The notes: generated from the sequence alone by a model not told the origin. 64,000 nt of DNA from Albugo candida (GCA_040437565.1 JBDOQK010000041.1:186001-250000), one strand, 5' to 3'. Positions 11,861 to 24,321 are shown, counted from the stretch's first letter. Made by a program: numbers and translations.

Positions 11861-14277
11861 ATGGCACGTGTCAGCCCCATAAGAACTGACAGAAGAAGAC
11901 AAGCCGAAGAATTGGGTAACTTTTCCCAGATTATGGATTCATTAAAGCACAATCATCAATGCATCAGGACAAGGAAAGACATGGACACGAGACCGAATCA
12001 GTGCGATCTGGGAAATGGGTTTGAAGACGCAAATAATGTGGTGCAACTGCGGGAACCCCGACAGAGAGAGAGATTCCCGTAACGAGATCTTCTTTTGATT
12101 TGAAGACATTGTCCAAAGATTGGGAGCAAGATACCACGCCGATTTCGACGAAAGTATCAATTATAGTCAGCGCGCCCAGCAGGCATGTCTCCATGGATTC
12201 GTCTTAGAACAGGTTCACACGCAGGTAATGCAACCAATTCTGCATGCTTCGAATTCAGAAGGAAATGAAAGTGAGATGGACAGAATCGGGGAAGATTTGC
12301 AACAATTAGTGTTTTTAGTGAGGAGGGTTCGCTTGAAATATATCCAACGTGCAAAAAGCTCAGCCTACATCATTGTCTCTTCTGTATTTCCGGAGCGTAA
12401 CTTTTCAAATTGTGCTACCAAGAAGATGGAGCGAGATTTATCCCGAGTACATCATCTCATGAACGTGCTCGAGGTAAATATGGTACAAACGTTCTTGTTA
12501 TCAAGACATGAGGTCGAGAACGCGTAATTAGTGATAGATATAATGACTTCACTTGAGTCCGTAGAAAAAACAAAGAAGTATATCAAAAGTCATTATTATC
12601 GAAGAAATATCAGAATTCCGTACATCGGAATCCAAATTGACGACCACCCGCGACCAGATCATTGCGCGGAAAGCAAGAAAAAAACAGGCAACCAGTCTCG
12701 AAAAGATATCGGAAAAATCTACCACTGGAACGAATAGGTAGAAAAAAATAGAAATGTGTAAGATTGACTTAAAACGATCAATCGACCACTAATATTTGGT
12801 CGAGGCTATCGACACCAAACCGAATTATTGTTGCGTACTTTCGGCTAAGACTTACGTAGCTGAGAAGTCTCAACAGTTCATGGCTCTCGTCGAGCTACAA
12901 TTTGACTTCAAGATTCTNNNNNNNNNNNNNNNNNNNNNNNNNNNNNNNNNNNNNNNNNNNNNNNNNNNNNNNNNNNNNNNNNNNNNNNNNNNNNNNNNNN
13001 NNNNNNNNNNNNNNNNNTAGACCGTATCAATGAATTGTTTTCGACATAAAATAACCATTTAATACGCAGCGCGGCTCTTAACAGCGAAAACACTGGACTT
13101 TAGTGGAGCTAATAGCTAATTTATTCCAGTCAGCGTACAGTCAATCAGTCGGTGGAGCGGAACGTATGACTCTGAGAAGTGAAATAAAGTACGCAAAAGG
13201 CAGACTCCAAAGAAGCTCGGATGGCACGTGTCAGCCCCATAAGAACTGACAGAAGAAGACAAGCCGAAGAATTGGGTAACTTTTCCCAGATTATGGATTC
13301 ATTAAAGCACAATCATCAATGCATCAGGACAAGGAAAGACATGGACACGAGACCGAATCAGTGCGATCTGGGAAATGGGTTTGAAGACGCAAATAATGTG
13401 GTGCAACTGCGGGAACCCCGACAGAGAGAGAGATTCCCGTAACGAGATCTTCTTTTGATTTGAAGACATTGTCCAAAGATTGGGAGCAAGATACCACGCC
13501 GATTTCGACGAAAGTATCAATTATAGTCAGCGCGCCCAGCAGGCATGTCTCCATGGATTCGTCTTAGAACAGGTTCACACGCAGGTAATGCAACCAATTC
13601 TGCATGCTTCGAATTCAGAAGGAAATGAAAGTGAGATGGACAGAATCGGGGAAGATTTGCAACAATTAGTGTTTTTAGTGAGGAGGGTTCGCTTGAAATA
13701 TATCCAACGTGCAAAAAGCTCAGCCTACATCATTGTCTCTTCTGTATTTCCGGAGCGTAACTTTTCAAATTGTGCTACCAAGAAGATGGAGCGAGATTTA
13801 TCCCGAGTACATCATCTCATGAACGTGCTCGAGGTAAATATGGTACAAACGTTCTTGTTATCAAGACATGAGGTCGAGAACGCGTAATTAGTGATAGATA
13901 TAATGACTTCACTTGAGTCCGTAGAAAAAACAAAGAAGTATATCAAAAGTCATTATTATCGAAGAAATATCAGAATTCCGTACATCGGAATCCAAATTGA
14001 CGACCACCCGCGACCAGATCATTGCGCGGAAAGCAAGAAAAAAACAGGCAACCAGTCTCGAAAAGATATCGGAAAAATCTACCACTGGAACGAATAGGTA
14101 GAAAAAAATAGAAATGTGTAAGATTGACTTAAAACGATCAATCGACCACTAATATTTGGTCGAGGCTATCGACACCAAACCGAATTATTGTTGCGTACTT
14201 TCGGCTAAGACTTACGTAGCTGAGAAGTCTCAACAGTTCATGGCTCTCGTCGAGCTACAATTTGACTTCAAGATTCT
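11658..14277. repeat. Scaffold gap with exact 1260-bp duplicated flanks
   Basis: 100 N at 12918-13017. Sequence 11658-12917 reappears at 13018-14277 with every open frame identical (offset 1360). This fits an unmerged contig overlap and duplicates the relic at 11.86-12.74 kb artificially. Confidence 0.9.
11861..12527 (+). pseudogene. Broken gene fragment, possibly VPS9-domain-like
   Basis: Two plus-strand frames follow each other. The second (12120-12527, 135 codons) reads as a helical protein with phrases such as QQACLHGFVLEQVHTQVMQP and DRIGEDLQQL, then ATKKMERDLSRVHHLMNVL. The pattern of a helix ending in VxPIL followed by a distal K-(L/M)-x2-L-x2-(V/I)-x2-L segment recalls VPS9-type Rab-GEF domains, but key conserved residues are not clear and I hold this loosely. 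The upstream frame (11861-12082) is separated by stops and a frame change without convincing splice sites. A second exact copy at 13221-13887 is the duplicated flank of the gap, not a paralogue. Confidence 0.3.
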
Positions 14278-14779
14278 TCTCTAGGAACTGGTGGCGCGTA
14301 GTGTTCAAGAATTTCGCTTTTTTGCTAGGAAGCGAGAGTACGAATAAAGATCAGCGATTTCGAATTTGAAGCATTAAATAGGAAAGCTGTAGAAGACCGA
14401 ACAGGCTGAAACAAGGAATAAAGTACCCTTTGCAGGTTTTGACAGGAAAGGATATAAGCTTTGTTGATGTCGTCTCGAAAGAGTTCTCTTGAAGAAGAAG
14501 CGAACTAGGCGCTGCTATCAAAAATGCGATGGTATTAAGTGATACAAAATTTCTTTACTGTATTTACCCAAAACAAAGATTGTGAATGTCACTCAGCATA
14601 TGAATAATGTGGATGCAATGTTTATAGAAGCAAATGAATAATATAAGGCTCATCAAAATGATTTGACAGATATAGACATGGACCCTCCTGAGGACACCAT
14701 CGCTGGAGTAAATAGACTAAGAGTGCTACAAGAAATAATAACTACCTGACCCTATGGAAAGAAAATTCGAGGTCTAATT
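14278..14779. other. Unassigned sequence upstream of the copia fossil
   Basis: No gene recognised. It may be part of the adjacent fossil element, but no domain is readable. Confidence 0.35.
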
Positions 14780-15560
14780 AGCTTTTCAGGGATACATTGA
14801 TCCGGGACAGAAGACGTATAGTGTGAAATGTAGCCAGAAAGATATGTTACATGGAAGGAGGCTGCAGACTTGTATCACTAAAAGAAAAGCAAACATGACC
14901 ATCGTGACAAGAATCGATTTGATCAAAGCCGTGCAAACCAAGTGAGTATTCAAGTCAGAAACGGATGCAAACAAAAATCTGGAACGGTAAGATAAGAATG
15001 ATTGCTTGACGTACGAGGAAATCTTCGGAATCAACCAAAACATGACCTTTGCAGCAGTTATGTATTGGAAGTCAGCAAAAAACATACTGGCTATAGCGAG
15101 GATATGGTGTTTGCCTGTAAGGCATGGCGCGATAACAAACGCATAATTAAAAGATTCAATAGAAAGGAACCTGGACATGTATTATTGCGTGCCACAAAAG
15201 ACGAGTTTATGTATGCTGAAAGAAGAAGAGCTTCTGTGAATCAGCTCCTCCATGAAAGCTGAATGTTGCGGCTTTCTAGCAAAGTCTCATACAATCATGT
15301 TCGTAGTACAAGAAAGCTTCAACTTCAACTTCAACTACGGTTTTGGCAGCATACGTACACAATACATTGATAACAGCTAGAGGAGATTCCCCGATCGTGT
15401 CGACATCTGAGTTTCTTGGAAAACTTTCAATTATGGGCATCGGACCCGTCAGAATGTTTTCGGGTACGTCAGTTCACTACAGCGAAAGGAGGGATATCTC
15501 TTAGTTGGGCGCCTTAATTATGAAACCTGATAGCAAAAATGTGCTAAAGACAAGCGCACG
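14780..15560 (+). mobile_element. Ty1/copia-type retrotransposon fossil (reverse transcriptase region)
   Basis: Short plus-strand phrases match the copia reverse-transcriptase region as it appears in oomycete elements: a YEEIF..NMTF block followed by an ARxWCLPVRHGAI-like block near 15.02-15.15 kb, and further on an FLG-linked block near 15.41-15.48 kb. No terminal repeats were found. The element is old, truncated and carries many breaks. Confidence 0.55.
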
Positions 15561-15569
15561 CTGTTTTTA

Positions 15570-17010
15570 CACCTACTGTGATTTTTCGGCAGGAGGGATA
15601 GAAGTCTTATTCAAAACAACGGACCAGTCGGCGTTGGTCCCGTGTTGATAAAGTAAATAAAGAGCACAAAAGTTATGAAGATTAGCTGGTGGTGAAGTAG
15701 GCACCCTGCTCCGAGCATCCCACTTTCTCCCAAGTTCAATTATTCTTGTTGATTGTTTCCTTCCAGCTGACCATGGAGCTTTATGATCTTTATCTCCTAT
15801 CCTTGACACTTCAGTTGGTCTTGTTGAAAAAACTGCTCGTGTGATGCTTAAGTCTTTGGTATTCCAGAGTCTCGTTCACAAAATTTTTAGTATATAAGAT
15901 TCCTGTCACCTCCCTTCCAGATAATAATTTAGCTCTTTGATCTTTACCTTCTTAAACATCACACTCCAATTGTTCCGGTCGAAAATTTTCTTTCAGCTGA
16001 TGATTGGACTCTTTGTTCGTGCTTAATATTCCAATTGTTCTTGTCGTGACAAATCTTGTCGTTCAAACATCAATGACTCTTGCTGAGTAAATCTATCCTA
16101 GGTGATGATTGAATTCTTTGATCTTCATCTCTATTTCTTCACACTTCTATGCTGCTATTGTTACCTATCCTGTCCTTGAAATTTTTATTGTTGATACTTT
16201 TTTTACCGCCTGATCATTTATGGTTGATCTTCATCTCTTGTCTTTCAAACTTCAATTGTTCTTGTTGATACTTCTCTTACAGCTTGTTCTTGGGATCATC
16301 TATCTTGCCTTGTGTCGCTCACACTTAGACTGTTTCTATTGAGACTGTAATTCCTGCTAATGATCGAAATCCTTGATCTTCGTCTCTCGTCCTGAATATT
16401 CCAATTGTTCTTGTTGTGACAAATCCTTTCGTTCACGTTTCAATGACTTTTTTTTTAAAGATCTATCCCAGGTAATTGTTAATCTCTTCGATATTCCTCT
16501 CTTGTCATTCACATTTGGTTGTTGCTGTTGTGTCACATCTTGTCGCTCACACTTAAACTGTTCTTGTTGAGATTATCCTTTCGCCTAATCATTGATGGTT
16601 GATCTTCATCTCATGTGGTTCACACTTTCATTGTTCTTGTTGAAACTTCTCTCCAGCTGCTTATAGAGCTGTTTGATCATGCCTTGTATCTTTAACACTT
16701 CAAAGTTCTTGTTGGGACTTTTATTCTACCTCATCACTAATGGCTGATCTTCAAATCCTCTCGTTCTTACTTCTTATTAAGCTATACGAAATTTTCTGAT
16801 GTCGTTCGCAATTCAATAGTTCTTGTCGAGGATTTTCTTTCTGATGATGATGCAACTCTTAGATATATGATGTTGGTCCTTGTTCTACACATTCCAAGTG
16901 TTCTTTTCGTGACAAATCTTGTCGTTCAGCCTTCACTTTTTCCTGTTGATAAAGTATGTCCCAGATGATGATTGAGCTCTATGATCTTCATCTAGAAACA
17001 AACAGACTTC
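15570..17010 (-). pseudogene. Decayed tandem-repeat coiled-coil gene
   Basis: On the minus strand a module of about 66-75 bp (22-25 residues) recurs along roughly 1.4 kb. Its idealised reading is QQEQLKCERQEMKIKELNHQ followed by LKEK or a similar linker. On the plus strand it shows as repeated TTCTTGTTGA, TTTCAGCTGATGATTGA and TTGATCTTCATCTC strings, for example near 15735, 15809, 15961, 16027, 16600 and 16980. Units have diverged and lost a common frame, and no open frame exceeds 78 codons. The product would have been a long, highly charged alpha-helical rod. A similar fragment lies at 1.44-1.77 kb. No start, end or partner gene can be defined. Confidence 0.65.
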
Positions 17011-17560
17011 GATTGTGCTGTCGCATCTTTTCTTCGCGCTCTTCCATTATAATCAGCACGTTTAATCGATAAACAAGAATTCTTCCTCTTCTCAGAAAAG
17101 ATTTATTGTGGCAAAAAGAATCCCATTATCTTAAAGTACATAGGCTCCGCTTTAAGATGATGGAGGCCATTTTCTATGGGACGAGCTATATTTGGCCGCC
17201 CGAAAATCAATGATGCTAGCTTTTTTTCTATTGGAAATGTTTATATCAGTCAATTTATTCATCAACCCCAAAGGTGTAGCTCAGTTTCATAATTTTGGAA
17301 GTGCTTATACAGTAAATCCTTTCGTACTCAATACTGTTGGAGCCGACCTTTTTTAATAGGTATGTATGACAAGTTGCTTATTATGAAACAATCTCCGAAA
17401 GTATGGTCCCGTTACTGTGGTATTAGGCAGTGAGGCAGTTCATGTCCATCAAGGTTGAATTTGGTACGTGTCGGTGAGAACGGTACCTTTTGACGGCGTT
17501 CCGCATCTTTACCACTTAACCCTTTGCGGTAAACATCCATGTACCGCAAAAAAAACCTGT
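17011..17560. other. Unassigned; contains a short hairpin
   Basis: No gene. A perfect 9-bp stem, TTTGCGGTA / TACCGCAAA with a 10-nt loop, lies at about 17523-17550. It may be part of the 3' end of the neighbouring DNA transposon, but matching terminal repeats were not found. Confidence 0.4.
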
Positions 17561-19720
17561 GTAATTTTTTGAAAAATGGGGAACCACCCTCAAAATCTAT
17601 AGTGAACTTTTTTCAAGTCGATACGTCAAAACGGACGATAGCATATTGACGCCGCTGAGATTTTCGATAGCAGTTCCTTATCTCGGTCCCACTGACCGAA
17701 TTCAATGCTTTTGGCCCCATGTCCTTTAGTCCAGTCCAAGAATAATTGCATGTTTTCGTGCGTACCGCTTGGCAGAGTCCCAAAAGTTCTCAATGAAGTT
17801 AAGTTCACCATAAATTTTTGGATAAAATATTATCATGCGGCCGGCACCAACCATAAGCTCTTATTACATACATTTCTGGCGAAGAAAGTCTAGATGATTT
17901 GTCATGATTTTTCTGGCACAGTTGTCCAGTTCGGTTGGAGGACATGTAATGCGACAGTCAAGTGTAGCCGGCACGCCAAAGTCCTCGTTCTTCAAGAACA
18001 AGTTTGATACCTTTTGCCTTGCCACGAATTTTTCAATTACATGATCTCCTGGAACAATCAATTCCTGATAAATTCCATTTCCCCAAGTCGTTTGTCGCAT
18101 CAGATGTTGTTTTCCACCAAATCCCAGGTTCATGCGGTTTGCACAGAGAGCATCATCCGCAAAGGCAGCATGGCTGGTGGCATTGTCAAACTCAATGAAG
18201 GCCTGCATGCCTTAAAATTGTGCCTCAAAGATGGGGATTGCTCGATCAAGCAGAGGTCCATTGCCTCCCACCATCCGTCGTGCTGCATTCCAGGGTGCAT
18301 TATCACACAAGGTTGTTCTGGCAGCGTCGGGAAGGGCTTTTTTCTCTTGGTCCAGGGCGAAGCGTCCCGAAATTGGACAAAGGAAGTCATTGACATGAAT
18401 GGATCTCCCTTGGCCTTTCTGGCGCAATGGTTGTTCTCCATCCGGTATCCAAAGGCGCTTCAACCCATCATTGGCAGCAAACTTACTTTCATCATGGGTC
18501 ACCAGAACAAGTGGTTGAATATTCGCTACTGGCCATATTACATCATCTTGGTTATTCTCGAAATTATGATCTTTTGCAGGGAAAACAGACATGCGAACAT
18601 CTAGTTCATCTAATCTGGCCAGAAACTTTTGGCGATACTCAATAACATCATCTCTTTCATGACCATCGATGTAAATCCCCTTGGCAACTACGCGGTAGGA
18701 TATTTCTAAGGACTGTAGCCAGCGTATCATCGTTCGTTCCGATACTTTGGGCAAGGATCGTATTCTAACTCGGGGAGGATTTCTTCATTCGTGCGTTTTG
18801 TCAAGGTTGCAATTTCGACATCGAACTTATTTGCCTGGAGGTATTACTGTAGGGTAACGATACAGTCCTCGTCTTGAAGGAAACTAGATCGCTTGGCGTG
18901 TTTCACTTGCTTCGACTGAGGCAGAGACCCGTCTTTCATAAACGCTCCAGCCCATGTCCGTATTGTTCTAGAGAAGTAAGCCCTCTTACTGGGATAAAGG
19001 AACTTGCCGCTTTCTTCGTTTTCCTTGAATTGAGTAGTCGAAAGTACCCGAGTAGCGCTGCTTCACGCGCATGTGCTGCATGGTCCTTCCGTTTGGCTTT
19101 CGATTTAGGTTTTGAGATTATCAAGTGCCAAACTGATATCAGATTTGGTCCACCTAGTACCCTCGTCTTTATCGGATTCATCATCCAAGTCTGCATCATT
19201 TGCGTTACCCACATCCACTTCTTCTGTAAACGTTGGTTGCAGAGTCCAGTATTTTGTCAACGGCTTGGTGCCTCTCGCAGCATCATTTAGCACCGCCTTC
19301 TTGCGTCTTTGTGTGCGTGACGAATTTCCCAGATACCGCAGTGGTCGGTTGCTCTCGTTCGCCAGCACTGGAAGGACAGCTCTCTCCATATTCTCAACGA
19401 TCATGTCATCACCTTCCACTTCATTTTCGTTCTCCATCTGGGATTCATTTTCACTGCAGGCGCTGCTACTTTTTAATTCATGCACACCACCATGGACTTC
19501 AATTTTCTGCTTCTTGTTCTCTGCAGCATGTATTGATGCCATACACAAGTGTTTCCTTTCTTTTTGGAACGTGGCATTACTACTTTGGGGAGCTATAAGT
19601 GCACAAAAAATACGAAGGGCGTTATGAGCTTCTGCAGTGATATCCACGAACCTTGTCCATAGAGCACATACTATTTTATGGATCCTCCAATTGTGCTTTA
19701 CGAAACCCCTAAAGATCATG
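17560..19720 (-). mobile_element. DDE-type DNA transposon, transposase gene broken
   Basis: Read on the minus strand, successive frames give one transposase. An acidic N-terminal region (19105-19719) is followed by an EAALLGYFRLL helix. Next comes VSERTMIRWLQSLEISYRV, GIYIDGHERDDVIEYRQKF and LVLVTHDESKFAANDG (18212-18754). FDNATSHAAFADDAL, MNLGFGGKQ and CARKIMTNHLDFL follow (17864-18208), and finally YPKIYGELNFIENFWDSAKR. These blocks are characteristic of a large family of fungal and oomycete DDE transposases. The candidate acidic triad would be the D of THDES, the D of FDN and the E of FIE. At least three frame changes separate the blocks, so it is inactive. Terminal inverted repeats were not identified, so the ends are approximate. 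Confidence 0.75.
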
Positions 19721-19849
19721 GCGATTGATTAACCTACCTACATATCTGATTGGATAACAGAACCGGGTATTGGCACGTTAGAATTATAGGCTGCATGAAA
19801 TTGAATTTTTGAAATTTGGCCGCATAAATCGGGGGTGTCGGTTATAAGT

Positions 19850-20870
19850 GTCTTACACTATACTTCTTTCTTCGCCGTTTCCTAATACTTTGGCACATTG
19901 GTGGAATGTGGAATACGTTTTCTCTATTTCTAGCTGTTCTTCCATTTTCCTATCGATCCCCCTAATATCATTAAAGCTCCCTCGCTACTTTACCCTCCTT
20001 GTTTTTGGTCTTCTTAATGTGCTTGCTGATTCGCAAGGTCGACAAGTTTTCCGCTAAATCCAACTCGCTGCACTCAATGTTGATCAGTATTGTGGTGAAC
20101 GTACTTCCAATCAGCGATTCGTGCACTATGCGCGTCATCTTGTTATCGCGGTAAGGCATGTCAGCTGGTATTCGGATGCGTCAGACTGTTGGTCACCCAC
20201 CGTACCCAGACTTGACAGCTATTATTTTATCATCTTCGCCTCCTCTAGTCGCTTTCCGCTCGCCTCGGTACCATCCCAGACCCTGCTTTAATTGGGATGT
20301 GTGGCTGTGACAATGTAATCACAAGCACGCTGTGGCTCCGTGACCTGCGCATATTCATCGCCGTGGAAGTGATGGAGCACTATTCGATAGCATGACGCAC
20401 ATACTTCATGAATCCTGCGAGGTTTGATACACATACCTCTCGCATACTTTCCACACACACGCATCCCCGATATCTGTAGCTTCCATGCTCCTTGTGTGTC
20501 CAGAAGATCCCGCACTTGCTTCATGTAGATTTCGATGAAACTCACCGTTAACACAAATTCCACGTTTGCATCAGCAGGTCCATCACCCTCACCAATGCGG
20601 TCAAAGATTTCCGCAGCTGTCCTTAGGATGATGTCGTCTTTTTCGGCCCGTTTTTCTTCGCCGTCTTCCATCGTATACGCTTTTACGGACGATGTCTGTC
20701 GATAGGCGAGAAATGGTTGCATTGTACCCTTCCATAATATCTACGAAAACATCAGTCAGATACAGAGCACAAATGGCTATTGGACGACTAAACCATACCG
20801 TCGACAGCCGGACGGGCAGCCGCATTCAATACCGTCAGCTGATCATCTTTTGTCGGTAAAGACATATTTG
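19850..20870 (-). pseudogene. Kinesin-1-like heavy chain pseudogene (copy A)
   Basis: Minus-strand pieces of a kinesin motor appear in the expected order. NAAARPAVDGM comes first, near 20.80-20.84 kb. AYRQTSSVKAYT follows, a degenerate P-loop in which GQTxSGKTYT has lost its glycine and TYT pattern. Then come AAEIFDRIGEGDGPADANVEF, FIEIYMKQVRDLLDTQG, SGKRLEEAKMI and PYRDNKMTRIVHESLIGST. Last is LDLAENLSTLRISK, followed by neck-like sequence. Frames change several times and an intron-like insertion between DGM and EGYN is still visible, so this is a copy of an intron-containing gene, not a retrocopy. A sister copy on the other strand lies at 34.83-36.0 kb. Neither can encode a working motor. 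Confidence 0.85.
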
Positions 20871-22030
20871 TAATGAAATTCACAACAACAAAAAATTCCT
20901 ATGAAAACGAAACAATAGGAGACACATGAACGAATTCATGGTTAAAAACGACGAGTAAATTGTTTACCGCTGTTTTGAACGCACTTGGGTCTATTGTGGC
21001 TGCTACTATATGCATTTACAGGTCTTAGTCGGCAGACCATAGCAAACGTTGCTTCTTTTTTTGCTATTTACTTGCATAGCGATAACGGCAGAATAACCTG
21101 ATTCAAAGCATTTATAAACAAACCTTTGAGTTCACCATGGGCATTGTTGTCGATGGTTATTGTGTTTGCATAAAGTATTGATACATCTTCACTAAGGGCC
21201 GGTGTAGATGCTATTAATTGGAAATGACACCGAGTCACTTATCTCCAAATTAAACCGTAATAGCAGCATACCGGAATAGAAATGCTGTTACTATATAAAG
21301 TCAATAAGAGCATGATCAGAGGGGCTGCTTGTTTTTAGATGGAATCAACATATTGACGCACCTCCCGTCCAATCACCTCATGCATTCTCTTTCTTTCTTT
21401 CGTTCACATTAAATCAACGAGCTGTTGAAGTGCGGAATGGGAATTTTCGCCCGATATCTTCTTCTTGTCTGGAAATCCCGACACGTTTCTTTTTAAAATT
21501 CTAGGGTTATTTATCTATCTTTCTATCTATCTTTCCATCTATCAAAACTTTATGGTTTTCTCTATGTGGACAGTCGTAATGTTGGACCCAATTCGACCAC
21601 ATCTCTACACCTTCTGTGCCCAGTTTTCACAAGCTCATGCAATGAGGGCTCCTTACTGGTTCATCACTGAGACTGATTGTCTGCATCAGGTGATCAGCTT
21701 CTTCTTCGCTGTGTATGAGGCTCATTTGGAGCTCTCTGCGAAGCAAATTCCATCGAAATATTTTCCGTTACAGCTTGCTGGTGTGAACCTAATGCTGAAT
21801 TGCAGTTAGGGAAAAGGCAACGGGTGTGGTGGTTCAAGGTGTTATCGTAAATGGAAAGCGTTCATGGACAACCTATCATCAGCTGCTAGTTTTTTCCAGA
21901 ACTTGGTTGGGACAAGCAGCTCGATAGTTCTTTTTAATTGACTCAGACATGTAAGCTGATGTTCCCATATCCAGATTATGCACTTTTATAAGCGCGAATA
22001 TATGTAAGCAACGATATTTACCTACAGTAC
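20871..22030. other. Unassigned; includes a TATC microsatellite
   Basis: A (TATC/TTTC)n run lies at about 21510-21545. The 114-codon plus frame at 21465-21809 shows no motif I recognise. Nothing else is seen. Confidence 0.4.
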
Positions 22031-22039
22031 ATTCCCCTT

Positions 22040-22450
22040 GGTGCTAAGCATACAGTGGGATCCTGCGATGGACTTGCTGCGAATTCATTGCTAGTTCCTG
22101 GGAAACATGAACACTTCCAGGGTTGAAGGGGGCTCTTTGTATTTCCCAGGAGGAGGAGACGCGAATTCCAGGATGCAGCAAATTGTCCTTTGATAGGTTT
22201 CCATCTTGTCTGGATATAGCTGATTATTGCTGACGAGTGTGCATAATTCTGCTCAAGTTTTGTCCAATTTGCCTCGAATTTTTGAACGCTGGTGCTTCTG
22301 ATCAATCCATACCAATCTACGATATACTCTGTGTATTCCTATCCAGAAAACATTGTTTGTAGTGGAAGTGCACATTTTTGTTGACGTGCCAAACACAGAG
22401 AATAGCGTCCTGACTGCTGTCACAAATATAAGCTCTCTGTCTATGGTCAT
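22040..22450 (-). mobile_element. MULE transposase fragment (middle region)
   Basis: The minus strand reads TIDRELIFVTAVRTLF, matching the VTDRELALMNAL block of MULE/FAR1-type transposases. A frame change leads to SVQKFEANWTKLEQNY and YIQTRWKPIKGQFAASW, then LLLLGNT, matching the FExxWxxL...YLxxxWLPxKExF...HLGNxxTSRVE region that follows in the family. Roughly 130 codons of the transposase remain, without the first catalytic block or the zinc knuckle. Confidence 0.65.
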
Positions 22451-23479
22451 TCTGAATAAGCAGTGATTTTATTTCTTGAAGTGCCCGAATTTAACCAGCT
22501 TCATTCTCCTCCTTCAATAAATACAAAGCAGGATGAAAAAGAGGCGTGGAGTGATTCACACCCACCACGCGCAGCAGAGGCACATGAAGTCTGTTTCTTT
22601 TATAGATGCAGTTCAACAAAAAGACATCAGGTTTAATTTCGGGTCAAATTGATGATTGTTGGATGAGCAAAAAAAGTTGTAGTTGGTTGGGTGTCATCAC
22701 AGCGATAGTCAAACTGGGAGTCAGAAATTCGGATCTCATTTAGTAAAGCAGTCATTGGTGTGCGTCACGGGGGTTTTCGCGTTGCACAGTGGTCTTTTCA
22801 ATGTGAATAAATACTATGGCGGATCGCAAAATGCTTCAGTTTTGCTGAACGGCAGATATGCGCTGCCGGTATGGTGCCTGTTGCTTTGAGTTGTCGTACA
22901 TTTTACCCTCATCAGCTGACATTTTTCGGCGCTTGCAAGGGAAGGAACTTCCTGGGCGAGAAATGGTTGTGAGTTCGGTTATTGACCTTCATAATCCCCT
23001 GACCGCCAGAACCTTTGATTATCCTTACATATATTCTTAAGGCGCAGTTGCAAAGACGTGTATATGGCCTTCTGTCAGTTTTCGTCCTTCTGTTCTGCTA
23101 TACACCACCTCTGTCGCATGTGAACCAGATCCCGGGGCCAGCTGAGCGAATGTTGGTAACAGAAAATCCTTGAAATGAGCGTGGGATTGAATTTTTCGGA
23201 TGAGGTCTTCAGATGTCTAATACTGGCTTTCAAGAGGATGTAGCATTCTAAGAAGAGGCATACAAGAATAGTGAAAAGAGTAGATGTATACAGAAGAAGA
23301 GGGATACAGGATAGAGAAATAAAAGTAGGTATTAACAGATCAGAATATGTTTCAATCATCGTACAGAGGAAAAGGACAAGCAAAAATATGAAACGACGGT
23401 GGGGGATACCTGGGGGTAAATGATATGTACTTGTATTTAATAGGAGTAGGATCTGTAAGAATGGTGTGTACACATGGAA
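22451..23479. other. Unassigned intergenic sequence upstream of MED20
   Basis: Several frames of 60-159 codons but no recognisable domain. The 23075-23554 minus frame overlaps the MED20 5' region and is hydrophobic by chance composition. No promoter element could be fixed. Confidence 0.4.
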
Positions 23480-24321
23480 ATGACAGGTTGCACCAGGTAA
23501 TACATGCACAAATTCTACTATATTCACCGGTCTTTGGTAACAAGCGTCATGCATACAGAGTCCTCATCATTCAAGAATCGCATACCACGCAAAAGTATCA
23601 AGAATTGGTAGAACGGCTCAAGCACATTGGTGGTCAGAAATTGGGTCGTCATGTCGTCCATTGCCGTTTTTTCAATCGGAAACTACTTACCGGTACAAAG
23701 GCCACAAACATTTGACATTGACTGAACGCTTTGTGTATCTTACAGAAGGGTACACAAACCAGCGTATGTATATGCTTCGAATGTCTCAAAATGAAGAATT
23801 AGTTTATGCGGTTCTCGTAAACGAACGAGCCAGAAATCTTGGCGGGAGCATGAATGGAGCCGAGCAATCCACCGAACAGCGCATGCTTTTGGAGTACGGC
23901 TTGGAGGGCGCCAACATCTTACAGCAGTCAGAAATTTATGCTTCAAAATTGGACGGACAATTTGAGGTCGGAACTTTTATACACTAACATCTTTTGTCAT
24001 TCATCAAATAACTATCGATAGGGAGTTCGATACGCAATCGGAGACTTTAATGTCAGTATATGTGCGTTCATGTCGCGCAACAATATCCCGCGAGGAATTG
24101 TGGTAGAAATTCAGTATTCTCCGTGCTACGAGTTTCCTGCTGTCGAGACCCTTTTTGATGAATTCATTCAGATGCTGGCACCCAACACCACTATTCGAAA
24201 GCCGATCAATAACCTGACAGCGTACTACCAGTCTGTTGGTCTATCATCCGTGTATTCTCTCAAGCACACAGCTCTTCAGTACGTCGAGGCATTCAACATA
24301 TTGAGGAAATTAGACAAATAG
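23480..24321 (+). CDS. MED20: Mediator complex subunit 20
   Basis: MED20 is a head-module subunit of the Mediator coactivator that bridges transcription factors and RNA polymerase II in the nucleus. Four exons close in frame: 23480-23496, 23559-23692, 23746-23966 and 24022-24321, giving 223 residues (human MED20 has 212). The start is set by a five-codon-plus-two first exon (MTGCT) whose splice gives MTGCTRVLIIQESHTTQKYQ, matching the family N-terminus MGVTCV...; upstream in-frame ATGs give a wrong splice phase. Conserved blocks are LVERLKHIGG, then GVRYAIGDFNVSI plus RGIVVEIQYSPC, which correspond to GTRYQYCDFLVKV and RGISVEVEYGPC of animal MED20. The C-terminus is ALQYVEAFNILRKL. Introns are 53-62 bp. 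It converges on CNOT1, leaving only 70 bp between the two stop codons. Confidence 0.9.

Noticed and set aside
21465-21809. 114-codon plus-strand frame near a microsatellite
   Set aside because: No domain, no conserved-looking pattern and no splice partners. The N-terminal part is simple-sequence derived.
23075-23554. 159-codon hydrophobic minus frame
   Set aside because: It overlaps the MED20 first exon and intron on the other strand and shows no family motif.
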